DNA of 64,000 bases from Eutrigla gurnardus. Taxonomy: Eukaryota > Chordata > Actinopteri > Perciformes > Triglidae. The first letter of the stretch is position 1; each line of letters begins with the position of its first letter. Both the position numbers and the translations under genes were made by a program. The DNA is taken from contig OY741283.1 in the NCBI GenBank assembly GCA_963514095.1, forward strand, positions 5,936,406 to 6,000,405, read 5' to 3'. Below, piece by piece: positions 1 through 10,052 of the stretch. The notes beneath the pieces are model-generated. The model did no database searches. It was not told the DNA's origin and saw only the letters and a list, made by a program, of their open reading frames with translations.

Positions 1-144
1 CAGTTCATCCTTATTTTATAGCCTATCAGTGATGTTCTCCATGCAAAGTGAACTTCCTCACATTCTGCTATAAAGACTTGATATCATGCTGTCAGTTGCA
101 GCAGAAGAAGAGACGTTGCCATCAGACCACCATTGATACCAACC

Positions 145-582
145 ATGTTCTTCGTAGCTCTGATACTGCTGCTGGCAGCTGGATCCTGTGAGTCTCACTG
201 GGACACTGACAGTATGATCACAGCACACTGACTGCTCACTGTTATTACACTGATTCAATATTCAATATATGTTTCTCCACAGGTGTGAAGTGTGAACAGC
301 TGACACAGCCAGCCTCTGTGACTGTGCAGCCAGGTCAACGTCTGACCATCACCTGTCAGGTGTCTTATGCTCTTAGCAGCTACTGGACAGGTTGGATCAG
401 ACAGCCTGCAGGGAAAGGACTGGAGTGGATCGGATCTGACTGTGATGGATGCACCGCTGTTTATAAAGATTCACTGAAGAACAAGTTCAGTATCAGCTTA
501 GACTCTTCCAGCAAAACGGTGACTCTAAACGGAGAGAATATGCAGCCTGAAGACACTGTTGTGTATTACTGTGCCAGAGACC
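145..582 (+). CDS. ighv: VH segment A1 (family A), intact
   Basis: Germline VH segment. Exon 1 (145-187) encodes the signal peptide MFFVALILLLAAGS. It splices at gt 188 to the V exon (283-582), and a Cys codon is completed across the intron. The V domain begins VKCEQLTQPASVTVQPGQ. It has the first Ig cysteine in LTITCQVS, the core Trp in TGWIRQPAGKGLEWIG, and ends VVYYCARD. Octamer-like ATGCAAAG is at 41-48 and TATAAAG at 69-75. The RSS is heptamer CACAATG 583-589, a 23 bp spacer, and nonamer ACAAAAACC 613-621. Oddity: CDR2 reads SDCDGCTAV, adding two cysteines. The promoter and leader type are shared only with A4. It is probably functional; expression is not known. Confidence 0.95.
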
Positions 583-621
583 CACAATGACACAAACCAT
601 CAGTAGAGCTGAACAAAAACC

Positions 622-952
622 CCTCAGTGCCTGAACTCTTGTAACATGAAGCCACCAGAGGAGGAGCCCTCGGACCACTAACCACTTCTACCAGCTCACT
701 GTCAAGAGAGAAACCATGTTAGATTATATCAAAAAGGTCTTAATTAGATAGAACTCCAGCTGATTTTACTAAAGTACTCTGACATTACAAACACTGATAC
801 ATCATTGCATGTAACCTTCCAAGTGATGGAATAAAATCAGCTCATAACTCCAGTTCAACGACTACAGCAGGAAGTAATCCTCAAATGTCTATTACTCTTC
901 CATGAAATTGTTATTAAAAAATGATCAGGATTATTTTTATTATCTGAATCAT
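622..952. other. A1 3' flank, no gene
   Basis: No coding or RNA signal seen. The flank matches that behind A7 (57146-57472) closely, so the A1-B1 and A7-B4 intervals are duplicates of one another. Confidence 0.7.
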
Positions 953-1122
953 AACCAATGTGAGCGTGAATGGTTGTCTGTCTCTACATGTCGGACCTGT
1001 GATAGACTGGCGTCCTGTCCAATGTGTACCCTGCCTTCGCCCAATGACAGCTGGGATCGGCTCCAGCCCCCCCGCGACCCTGAATACAGGATAAGCGGTA
1101 GAAAATGGATGGATGGATGGAT
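953..1122 (+). repeat. Dispersed retroposon tail ending in GATG repeats
   Basis: The stretch runs from about 'gagcgtgaatggttgtctg' through 'gataagcggtagaaaatgg' to a run of GATG units. This is a very common fish retroposon 3' end. The GATG tail suggests an RTE/Rex3-type LINE or a SINE sharing its tail; the class is inferred from memory. The same insert sits at the same relative place behind A7 (57473-57651), so it predates duplication of this A-B interval. The open frame across it is not a gene. Confidence 0.65.
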
Positions 1123-1804
1123 GAATCATAACCGCATTAGCGGATTTTAATTAGTGAATCTTTAGGAAAGTTTGTTTCTAAAAACAAATGAAAATGTTTG
1201 CCCAAGATTCAAGTTCCACTTTCTTGTGAGATGAAGAACCGCTGAACATTTCATCTTCATTTTGATTCATTTAAATAATTTGTAGTCAGCTGATTTATTA
1301 TCATCGGTATGTAAATCAGCCTCCTTGTGAGTTGCCTTATAAGGAAGTGAAGTGTGTGTGTTTGTTGTGTGTCAGAGACAGAAGAGCTCACATCAGTTCA
1401 TCTCCAACATCATCATGTTCTCTGTCGCTCTGATGCTGCTGCTGGCAGCTGCAACCTGTGAGGAGCTTTTAGTGGATTCACACTATTAAACACATTAGAA
1501 ACGCTGAACAGTCGGTGAATGATGGAGATCATGTTGATTTGTGTTTCCACAGGTGTGAACAGTATTGATCTCATCCAGCCAGACTCGATGGTGGTGCAGC
1601 CTGGACAGTCTTTGACCATCACCTGTCAGGTCTCTGGTTATTCTTTGACTGATGACAGCTATGCAACAGGTTGGATCAGACAGAGTGAAGGAAAACCGAT
1701 GGACTGGATTAACCATCAGTGGGGAACAAGTGGCCTTCGTCAAAATGAAGCTCTGAAGAACAGCTACAGCAGAGATACTTCTGCTCGAAGAGTGACTCTG
1801 AAAG

Positions 1805-3748
1805 TGTAGCAGCACACAGGTGCCATCTATCATTCCGGGCCAGTATAAAAGCCATCACCCTCCACGGGCTATCCCTTTTGCGCCTCTGTCGTCATCGGTG
1901 CGTCATTTCCGAGTCACAGGTTGTTGGCCCGACAGGTATGGTTGCCCGCTGCTCCACCACACTGGTCGCCCGGTCCTTTTCTGCGTGCTCACGGCCAGGC
2001 GCGGCGCTACTATTGGGCCTGGTGGGCCTGGGCCCACCCATTTTAGGCCTGGGCCCGCCCATTTTGACTCATGCCTACTGATTAGTGAGTGATTTTCTTT
2101 CTAGCTGTTCATCCAATAAGCAGCCTGAGGAAAGCTTTGAGTGAAAGCTTCTCAGCCAATCAGCGGCTTCTACCCCGTGTGGACTACTAAGCCCGCCCAC
2201 AGGCTGCATCGTCACCAGCAAGTGATCCAATAAAATGAATGACTTTGGCGCGCAAGCTTTGAGATGAGAAATCAGACAGAACAGACAGACCATGATCCAT
2301 GAGATAGACACAGACGGTAGCTATTAAATAGACCCTCCAACGATATAATTCCGTTTCAGTCTTGTTGTATGAACGTTCAAAAGAGATAAATGAAGTCAGG
2401 CTTACTGCCAAGGTCTTTGTCCGCTTCAGCACTGAGCTGAGGACAGCGACACAAGAGCCACACAGGTAGGCTACTGAGTCGCTGTCCTCAGTGCTGAAAC
2501 AGAGATGAAGGGGAACCCCGTTTTTTTTTTTTTTTTTTTGGCTTATTTTAATTGGCCCATCCACTTTTCTTGTGGCCCACCCACAATCAAAATCCTGGCG
2601 CCGCTAGTGCTCACGGCATTTGTGCTTGTTTGTAGGGCAGCTGCTGGCGTGCTGTTTTTCGTGCGTCCCATATGTGTGGCGTAGTTTGTGTGGTAAGTGT
2701 CCTCCCTTTCTTGCCATTGTAGTTGATGCTGTCTGAGGGCTAACGCTAGTGTGGTCACAGGTAAACACCAGCAGTGGCCGCTCTCTCTCTCTCTCTCTCT
2801 CCCTCCTCCGGTGCGAATGGGTGTGTCCCAGGTGTAACGTGCGATCAGCTGATTGGGGTCGCTGCTGCTTTGTCGCTGTTTTATCTCTGCTTCAACCGCC
2901 GATGCTTTGCCCTGCTCCGTTTTGACTGTTTGTTCTGCTTTGCGTGGTCTTCACGCTGCTTGGCTGTGTGGCTGCTCTTGCTCTGCTTGGCTTCACCAGG
3001 CGGTCGCCGCGGCCTGGCGTCTGCGGCCCACATTATGCCCAAGAGCGTCTCTGTTAGACTCACGCCTGGGTGTTTTAACTAGAGCCTGGCCTGTGTGTGT
3101 GTGTGTGTGTGTGGATGAGTGTTGGGTTATTCGAGTAATTTTGTTATTTTGGATTGATTACATATTTAAATTTGTTTTGTTCTTTTAGTTTATTTTTCAG
3201 TTTTCAAAGTGGGCACGTATTGATATTGGTTAAGATTATTTGCCCCTTTTTGTTTTGTGATTGATCTATTAATTTGTTTATTTCTCTTCAGTTGCTGGAG
3301 ACTGGTGGTGGCAGTGCTGGTGCCCGGGTGGTGGTATCCCCTTTATGTTTGCAGTGTCCGGGGAAGCAGGCTTCGCTTCACTGAGTGTGGGTGTCACGTC
3401 GGGTGTTTGAGTTGATTTCCTTTTGGTTAACCCCCCCTCCTGCACTACGCTCCTGTCCATACACTCAGCTCCAGCCTCCCTTTTTTGATTTTTGTTTTGA
3501 TTTTCTTTTGTATGAATGAAATTGATATTTTAAACTAGTCAGTTAACAATAAAAGTTGTATATTTTTCTAAAAATCTGAACCACGTCTCATGCCTGATTG
3601 AGTAAACTTACCTGTGTGCCTTCCAAATTAATTCCCTGGGCGAGATTCCCAGGGTGGCGTTGTCGGTTCCTTTTCCTAATTTGGTTGTTGGTCAAATTAT
3701 TAGGCTTAATTTTTCTTTTTTTACTTTCACCTTATCCTCGCCACAACA
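1805..3748 (+). mobile_element. Solo LTR of an LTR retrotransposon
   Basis: The element begins TGTAGCAG and ends CCACAACA, the TGT...ACA termini of an LTR. It is flanked by the 4 bp duplication AAAG. A TATAAAA lies at 1844-1850 near the 5' end and an AATAAA at 3548-3553 near the 3' end, as expected for U3 and polyadenylation signals. No gag or pol sequence is present, so this looks like one LTR left after recombination between two. Removing the nested hAT-like insert and its duplication leaves about 1.32 kb. It also contains CT and TG microsatellites (about 2779-2801 and 3093-3112). The open frames inside it match no protein I recognise. The superfamily is not assigned; a 4-5 bp duplication fits Gypsy. 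Confidence 0.8.
1996..2609. mobile_element. Non-autonomous hAT-like DNA transposon nested in the LTR
   Basis: The 8 bp sequence CTCACGGC occurs at 1988-1995 and again at 2610-2617, flanking this insert exactly. The 5' end CAGGCGCGGCGC and the reverse complement of the 3' end (CACTAGCGGCGCCAGG) form short imperfect inverted repeats. An 8 bp duplication and a CA...TG end pair are typical of hAT elements. No transposase is encoded. An A/T-rich run and GGCCCACCC motifs near both ends add to the inverted symmetry. Confidence 0.75.
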
Positions 3749-3843
3749 AAAGGAACAAATCTGCAGCCTGAGGACACAGCTGTGTATTACTGTGTCCGTA
3801 ACACCACAGTGATACAAACCACCAACAGACCTGCACAAATACT

Positions 3844-4187
3844 CAGCAACCATGTGACTCAGCCCCACACACACACGTTAACAATGAGACATAAAAATAA
3901 ATGAAGTCATCTGCAGTTACTCCCGATAGAAGCTCACTTTAACATGATAACAAAAACTCACTTTGGGGGTATTGTAAAACTGATAGTCAAAGTCTTCATG
4001 TGATGCAAACTGCTTAATAATGAGCACCAAAAAAACTTGAACAATGTGTTTCCTACTTTTCCTAACCTATTCCACAAATAATACTGAAATATGCTAGAGG
4101 GACCCGTGTACAGTAAACATTTATTTTTATTTTTCACACCAGGAAGTGATCCAAGTCAAATCCGTTCCACACTGTGAGGAGGAGTCG
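3844..4187. other. B-to-C spacer, no gene
   Basis: No gene seen. The spacer recurs almost unchanged at 29992-30337 and 58431-58774, between B3-C7 and B4-C12. The B-C pair is therefore a repeated unit. Confidence 0.75.
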
Positions 4188-4264
4188 ATGCAAACCTGGG
4201 ATGTCTTCCACCTCTACTTATGTGACTGCAGAGAGGACAGAGGACAGTGGACACACAGTTCAAC

Positions 4265-4701
4265 ATGATGGACTACAGGACAGGACTGCTGCTTCTAACT
4301 GTCTGCTGGGCAGGTGAACATTGTCACTAGTCTTGATTTGACAGAGTTTCCTTTTGTGTCACTGACATATTTCACATGTTTTATGTTTGTTTTAGGTGTT
4401 GATGGTCAGACTCTGACACAATCTGAACCAGTGGTCAAAAGACCTGGAGAATCTCACAGACTGACCTGTACAGCCTCTGGATTTACACTCAGCAGTTACC
4501 CTATGAACTGGGTCAGACAGGCTCCTGGAAAAGGACTGGAGTGGATCGCTTTCATACACACAGGCAGTTCTCACATCTATTACTCCCAGTCAGTCCAGGG
4601 TAGATTCACCATCTCCAGACACGACTCCAGCAGTAAAATCTATCTACAGATGAACAGTCTGAAGGCCGAGGACACAGCAGTGTATTACTGTGCCCGACAC
4701 A
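4265..4701 (+). CDS. ighv: VH segment C1 (family C), intact
   Basis: Exon 1 is 4265-4313 (MMDYRTGLLLLTVCWAG). The intron has gtgaac...tttag ends, and the V exon is 4396-4701, starting GVDGQTLTQSEPVVKRPGE. Ig Cys is in RLTCTASG, CDR1 is FTLSSYPMN, FR2 is WVRQAPGKGLEWIA, and CDR2 contains IHTGSSHI. FR3 differs from most family-C members: ISRHDSSSKIYLQMNSLKAEDTAVYYCAR. The octamer ATGCAAAC is at 4188-4195; no clear TATA is seen. The RSS differs too: CACAGTA 4702-4708, 23 bp, ACAAAAACT 4732-4740. The V exon is almost identical to that of C3. The long reading frame starting inside the intron is not a real start. Confidence 0.95.
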
Positions 4702-4740
4702 CACAGTAAAAGACCATAATAGGAGAGTCATACAAAAACT

Positions 4741-5296
4741 ACTTCCTCTATGCACCACCACCACCGAGATAATTCGAGTGTATCAGTATCACTTTTTTTT
4801 GCAATAAATAAAATGAATTACATTCTTTGTATCAGTGTGTTGAAACTGACTCACTTATGTCTTAATAAGTACATCCATGAAGATCATGCAACAATGTACA
4901 TTATGGTATGTACAAAATGTAAAGCTTTAACATGATTTGCTGTAAACCAAATTTCTTTTCTCTGAAAGCTATTTTCCCTATACATAACCAAATCCACACC
5001 AAATCCTGAAATTAACGTATTTTACAGCCAAACAAAAAGGAAAAACAAATGTCCTTTACAGAAGCATTTACATATTTACTCAGAATTGGCAACTGTGTTT
5101 TTGAAAGTCGATTATCTGAAATAAAAGAGATAAATAATGTTCTCCTCAAACTCAGCCGATTCTGATGGACTTATAACCTTTAACCTGAATTTAATAAAGT
5201 TATATCACTGTTTTCAATATATAACATAAACCATGAGGATAAGAGAACTGATGTGTTTGGAGCCTCTAATAAAAAAAAATAATAATAGGAATAATG

Positions 5297-5333
<37 letters not shown>

Positions 5334-5934
5334 GGATGTGTGTGCAGAAATCTCATGGAATAATCTGCAATGTGCCCTAAAATCAAAACACTTCTACCTC
5401 CACATCTACCTCTATGTAGAAAACCATGTCTAGTTCTTTGCAAAAAAACAAAAAACAAAAACAAACTGTTTTTAATATTTCAAACATAGAGAGACAGTGT
5501 GCTTATGGTTCAGCATACCTGGTCAATGGATAGGCAATTGCAAAAACAACTGTATTGTGACAAGAGAATACCTTAAGGAGACATTCGGGTTACTTGCCTC
5601 TGAAACCAAACTTACAAGATAATTTCTCACTACATAACTGAAACCCAAAATAATTATATTAATACACTTTATTCATCAACAGTTGTAATTTTCCATTTTT
5701 TGTATGTTGCACTGGACAAAATAATCTCAGAGTAAATTAACATATTGAAATGCTCCAAATTATTACCATAAAAAATCAATATCATCAGGTTATAGATTTA
5801 AATAAAATTAAGTTATGGTGATATGAATAAAGGAATAACACAACATGGAGTTACTTAAACGAAAGCCATAGCATGAAAAATACATTTTGAAGAGATTGAA
5901 TGGAGAATACTGTTCAATCAAAAAGGAGGAGTCG
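4741..5934. other. C1-to-C2 spacer with an AAT microsatellite
   Basis: No gene seen. The spacer is A/T-rich with an (AAT)n array at about 5290-5332. The whole spacer is duplicated at 9420-10658 between C3 and C4, where the microsatellite is longer and mixed with AAC units. Frames made of Asn or Tyr runs here are repeat artefacts. Confidence 0.75.
5290..5332. repeat. (AAT)n microsatellite
   Basis: An almost pure run of AAT/ATA trinucleotides in the C1-C2 spacer. Its paralogue at 9943-10052 has diverged in length and unit. Confidence 0.9.
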
Positions 5935-6011
5935 ATGCAAACCTGGGATGTCTTCCACCTCTACTTATGTGACTGCAGAGAGGACAGAGGACAGTGGACA
6001 CACAGTTCAAC

Positions 6012-6451
6012 ATGATGGACTACAGGACAGGACTGCTGCTTCTAACTGTCTGCTGGGCAGGTGAACATTGTCACTAGTCTTGATTTGACAGAGTTTCCTT
6101 TTGTGTCACTGACATATTTCACATGTTTTATGTTTGTTTTAGGTGTTGATGGTCAGACTCTGACAGAATCTGAACCAGTGGTCAAAAGACCTGGAGAATC
6201 TCACAGACTGACCTGTACAGCCTCTGGGTTAGACTTTAGTAGCTACTGGATGGCTTGGATCAGACAGGCTCCTGGAAAAGGACTGGAGTGGATTGCATAT
6301 ATCAGCTCGGGTAGAGGTGGCAGCACCTACAACTCTCAGTCAGTTCGAGGCCGGTTTACCGTCTCCAGAAACAACAACATGCAGCAGCTGTATCTGCAGA
6401 TGTACACTCTGAAGACGGAAGATTCTGCTGTTTATTATTGTGCTCGAGACT
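6012..6451 (+). CDS. ighv: VH segment C2 (family C), intact
   Basis: Exon 1 is 6012-6060 and the V exon 6143-6451. CDR1 is LDFSSYWMA, FR2 is WIRQAPGKGLEWIA, and CDR2 (YISSGRGGSTYN) is one codon longer than in most family-C genes. FR3 is the common family-C type, TVSRNNNMQQLYLQMYTLKTEDS, here with Tyr in place of Asn in 'MNTL'. The domain ends YYCARDS. Octamer ATGCAAAC is at 5935-5942. The RSS is CACAGTG 6452-6458, 23 bp, ACAAAATCC 6482-6490. The nonamer departs from the consensus ACAAAAACC at position 7, as in most family-C genes. Reading frame and signals are complete; probably functional. Confidence 0.95.
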
Positions 6452-6490
6452 CACAGTGACTGGAGTTGGTGGAGCAGCTGTACAAAATCC

Positions 6491-6961
6491 TACAGCACTC
6501 ATTCTTACTGGGCTGATAGACTTAAAGTATTTTCATTCACATTATTTACTTTATTCTTGATATATATACTTTTTTCCATGTTTTACATCATATTGTTTGC
6601 ATATAATAAATGTATCTTAGTCCCACCATTATACACATTCCTGAAAAAATAATATTATTAATAAACATTAAATGCGATAAGAATTACATGTTTATAAAAG
6701 GGCTAAAGACTGCTCACCAAAGTGGTTGCTAAAATTAAACTTCATATTTTAATACTGAAATTAAGAAATGATAAAACACAAACATTTGAGTACCACTGAT
6801 GTATGACTGGCTTCAGAGATACATTTTTTACGAGAAAATAAGATACTGACAAAATAATAATAATAATATTGCTCGATAAAACAAACCAACTGAAAACAAC
6901 AAGTTTCAGTTCCTGAGCAGCTGTGCACATCTGCAATCAATGAAACTATCAAAAATATTTC
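6491..6961. other. C2 3' flank, no gene
   Basis: A/T-rich family-C 3' flank with no gene seen. Copies follow C4, C6, C8, C10, C11 and C12, in each case leading to a family-G remnant. Confidence 0.7.
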
Positions 6962-7058
6962 ATGCAAAACTGCAAACCAGCAGCATCGCTGAAGTTAACT
7001 TAAGTTTCATACCATTAACATGATCCTGGCTGCTGTCTCTGCATTTCTGTTTACAGCA
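6962..7058 (+). pseudogene. Family-G remnant 1: octamer plus leader, no V exon
   Basis: ATGCAAAA at 6962-6969 is followed 50 bp later by ATG 7020 and a short hydrophobic reading frame, MILAAVSAFLFTA. The spacing and content are those of a VH promoter and signal exon. No V exon or RSS follows before the A2 promoter. A C/T-rich tract ending in 'tttacag' near 7050-7056 could instead be a splice acceptor. Seven copies exist in the window, always between a C gene (or C flank) and the next A-type promoter. Confidence 0.6.
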
Positions 7059-7466
7059 AATAAAGTCAGAAAGTCAGCAAAGAAATCAAGAATGCAATAA
7101 TTACAAAAAAGCTGAACTCATGCGTTTAACGTTTTTTAAATAACAATTATATAGATAGAATACACAAATTAAACATTGACAGTTTAAGGCAAAGCTAATA
7201 TTTATTTTTTTATTTCTGTAAATATGGGGACTCTTTATAAAAATGTTACAATTAAGTGTGTTTTTAAATTAAAATATGATTTCCAGGCATGTTTTCACCC
7301 TGCACATATAAACACACTGAACAGACTCTTATGGCTCAATTAGACCAATGTTGATGTTTAACATGTTTGATTGTATGCAAACTCAGTGGCCTTCCTCTTT
7401 ACGCAGCTATAAAACATCACATCAGGCTGCCAGTGGAGTTCACAGCACGTCACTTCCAACATCATC

Positions 7467-7880
7467 ATGTTCTCTGTCGCTCTGCTGCTGCTGCTGGCAG
7501 CTGGATGTGAGTCTCTTTGGATTTGTCAAAGTCAGCAGTTCTGCTTTTGCAGTGTTTTTTTTAAACATTTATTTTTCTTTTTACAGGTGTGAAGTGTGAA
7601 CAGCTGACACAGCCAGCCTCTGTGACTGTGCAGCCAGGTCAACGTCTGACCATCACCTGTCAGGTGTCTTATTCTCTTGGCAGCTGGACAGCTTGGATCA
7701 GACAGCCTGCAGGGAAAGGACTGGAGTGGATCGGACAGAAATATACGGGAGGCTCTTACTATAAAGATTCACTGAAGAACAAGTTCAGTATCAGCTTAGA
7801 CACTTCCAGCAAAACGGTGACTCTAAACGGAGAGAATATGCAGCCTGAAGACACTGCTGTGTATTACTGTGCCAGAGACC
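7467..7880 (+). CDS. ighv: VH segment A2 (family A), intact
   Basis: Exon 1 is 7467-7506 (MFSVALLLLLAAG). The V exon, 7587-7880, begins VKCEQLTQPAS. CDR1 (YSLGSWTA) is one codon shorter than in A5-A8. FR2 is WIRQPAGKGLEWIG, CDR2 is QKYTGGSYYKDS, FR3 is KFSISLDTSSKTVTLNGENMQ, and the end is AVYYCARD. Octamer ATGCAAAC is at 7375-7382 and TATAAAA at 7408-7414. The RSS is CACAATG 7881-7887, 23 bp, ACAAAAACC 7911-7919. The fifth heptamer base is A rather than G, as in every family-A gene that keeps its own RSS. Complete and probably functional. Confidence 0.95.
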
Positions 7881-7919
7881 CACAATGACACAAACCATCA
7901 GTAGAGCTGAACAAAAACC

Positions 7920-8459
7920 CCTCAGTGCCTGAACTCTTGTAACATGAAGCCACCAGAGGAGGAGCCCTCGGACCACTAACCACTTCTACCAGCTCACTGT
8001 CACAGTAAAGAAGGAAACAGTCTTTAGATCTTCAATACTGTAATATCACATACTGTAATATGACACTACAATCACTGTTACATCAGTGAGGATATAAAGT
8101 ACACACTTTCAAGGGATTGAATACATTCAGCTCACAACTTGATTTTAGAAGCTTGTGATCCAACTACAATAGAAAATGGTCCTCAAAATGTCCGTTTCTC
8201 TTCCATGATATTATTTACAAAAACACTCACATAATTATTTTTTGGATCATAACTGCATTAGTGACTGACTCAGTAGTGTAAAGCCAACTTTGAGATGTTA
8301 ATTAGTCAAACTATAGAAAGGTTTGCAACACATAATGTGTGTTTGTCAGAGATTCAAGTTCCACCTTCTGTTTGTGTGAGATGAAGAACACATGAGTGTT
8401 TAATTTTCTTTTTAGATCATTTAAATAAAATGGTCTTCAGTTACTTTATTATCATCGGT
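7920..8459. other. A2 3' flank, no gene
   Basis: No gene seen. The flank is shared with A5 (40425-40963), A6 (broken by a transposon) and A8 (63602 to the window end), and leads into an orphan family-B promoter. Confidence 0.7.
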
Positions 8460-8480
8460 ATGTAAATCAGCCTCCTTGTG
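8460..8480 (+). promoter_or_regulatory. Orphan family-B promoter 1
   Basis: The family-B octamer variant ATGTAAAT (8460-8467) lies in its usual context (tcatcggt...cagcctccttgtg), matching the promoters of B1, B3 and B4. At 8481 the sequence switches abruptly to the upstream flank of a family-C gene. The TATA box, leader and V exon of the B gene are missing, consistent with a deletion from promoter to C flank. Confidence 0.75.
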
Positions 8481-8943
8481 CTCCCCAAATGTCCTCTCTC
8501 CGGCCTCTACATGCTCACCACTACTTAATATATGGAAAACAATGAAATATCTTCACACATTTAAGTGGAAGACACACAGATGTAAATAGCAAGGTCACCA
8601 AGTGACCACATTCAAATAACAATAATAATAACTTGAGGTTAAAAAGTCAAACAAATAAGTTGTAAGAGATACAATGAGTTTCTTTAAAACACACATAATA
8701 AAATATGGTCAATTAGGAGAAAGCCATAATCGTAAAAATGAGTTTTGAAGAGAGATTGAAAAGATGACACTGTTTAATTGCTCCTCTGATTCCAAAACTG
8801 AGGGACAAATACAGCAAAGCACAAGTTACCAGTTGAATCTGGTTGACTGTTTGTGAGGAGGAGTCGATGCAAACCTGGGATGTCTTCCACCTCTACTTAT
8901 GTGACTGCAGAGAGGACAGAGGACAGTGGACACACAGTTCAAC

Positions 8944-9380
8944 ATGATGGACTACAGGACAGGACTGCTGCTTCTAACTGTCTGCTGGGCAGGTGAACAT
9001 TGTCACTAGTCTTGATTTGACAGAGTTTCCTTTTGTGTCACTGACATATTTCACATGTTTTATGTTTGTTTTAGGTGTTGATGGTCAGACTCTGACACAA
9101 TCTGAACCAGTGGTCAAAAGACCTGGAGAATCTCACAGACTGACCTGTACAGCCTCTGGATTTACACTCAGCAGTTACCCTATGAACTGGGTCAGACAGG
9201 CTCCTGGAAAAGGACTGGAGTGGATCGCTTTCATACACACAGGCAGTTCTCATATCTATTACTCCCAGTCAGTCCAGGGTAGATTCACCATCTCCAGACA
9301 CGACTCCAGCAGCAAAATCTATCTACAGATGAACAGTCTGAAGGCCGAGGACACAGCAGTGTATTACTGTGCCCGAGACA
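8944..9380 (+). CDS. ighv: VH segment C3 (family C), intact, near-copy of C1
   Basis: Exon 1 is 8944-8992 and the V exon 9075-9380. Translation equals C1 through framework and CDRs (FTLSSYPMN; IHTGSSHIYYSQ; ISRHDSSSKIYLQMNSLKAEDTAVYYCAR). It differs only at the last residues, ARD instead of ARH, plus a few silent bases. The same variant RSS is present: CACAGTA 9381-9387, 23 bp, ACAAAAACT 9411-9419. Octamer ATGCAAAC is at 8867-8874. C1-C2 and C3-C4 are a tandem duplication about 4.7 kb apart. The flank upstream of the octamer differs from C1, because an orphan B promoter rather than a B gene precedes it. Confidence 0.95.
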
Positions 9381-9419
9381 CACAGTAAAAGACCATAATA
9401 GGAGAGTCATACAAAAACT

Positions 9420-10020
9420 ACTTCCTCTATGCACCACCACCACCGAGATAATTCGGGTGTATCAGTATCACTTTTTTTGCAATAAATAAAATTAATCATT
9501 CTTTGTATCAGTGTGTTGAAACTGACTCACTTATGTCTTAATAAGTACATGAAGATCATGCAACAATGTACATTTTGGTACGTAAAAAATTGAAAGCTTT
9601 AACATGATTTGCTGTAAACCAAATTTCTTTTCTCTGAAAGCTATTTTCCCTATACATAACCAAATCCACACCAAATCCTGAAATTAACGTATTTTACAGC
9701 CAAACAAAAAGGAAAAACAAATGTCCTTTCCAGAAGCATTTACATATTTACTCAGAATTGTCAACTGTGTTTTTGAAAGTCGATTATCTGAAATAAAAGA
9801 GATAAATAATGTTCTCCTCAAAGTCAGCCGATTCTGATGGACTTATAACCTTTAACCTGAATTAAATAAAGTTATATCACTGTTTTCAATATATAACATA
9901 AACCATGAGGATAAGAGAACTGATGTGTTTGGAGCCTCTAATAAAAATAATAATAATAGTAATAATAACAACAACAACAATTTAAAAAATAATAATAGTA
10001 ACAACAACAACAACAACAAC

Positions 10021-10052
<32 letters not shown>

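Larger units (their letters stand above)
1415..3804 (+). pseudogene. ighv: VH segment B1 (family B), split by an LTR insertion
   Basis: Exon 1 is 1415-1457 (MFSVALMLLLAAAT). The V exon begins at 1553 with GVNSIDLIQPDSMVVQPG and reads through CDR1 (SLTDDSYATG), FR2 (WIRQSEGKPMDWI) and CDR2. It stops at 1804 in FR3, where a 1.9 kb LTR element begins. The exon resumes at 3749 (NLQPEDTAVYYCVR) and ends at 3804. The AAAG at 1801-1804 is repeated at 3749-3752 as the target duplication. FR3 also lacks two codons (KF after LKN) found in B3 and B4. The octamer variant ATGTAAAT is at 1309-1316 and a TTATAAGG box is near 1338. The RSS is intact: CACAGTG 3805-3811, 23 bp, ACAAATACT 3835-3843. It cannot encode a V domain as it stands. 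Confidence 0.93.

Noticed and set aside
493..678. Recurring 61-codon reverse-strand frames (MVRGLLLWWLHVTRV) behind A genes
   Set aside because: Antisense shadow of FR3, RSS and the conserved A flank. It recurs only because the A units are duplicated.
2774..3188. Cysteine-rich frames in the LTR
   Set aside because: Low-complexity translation of LTR sequence with no recognisable gag or pol motif.
4314..4709. Open frames of about 131 codons starting MNIVTSLDL in front of each C gene
   Set aside because: They start inside the leader intron at its splice donor (GTG) and read through the intron. The real start is the ATG of the leader exon about 49 bp earlier, with gt...ag splice sites.
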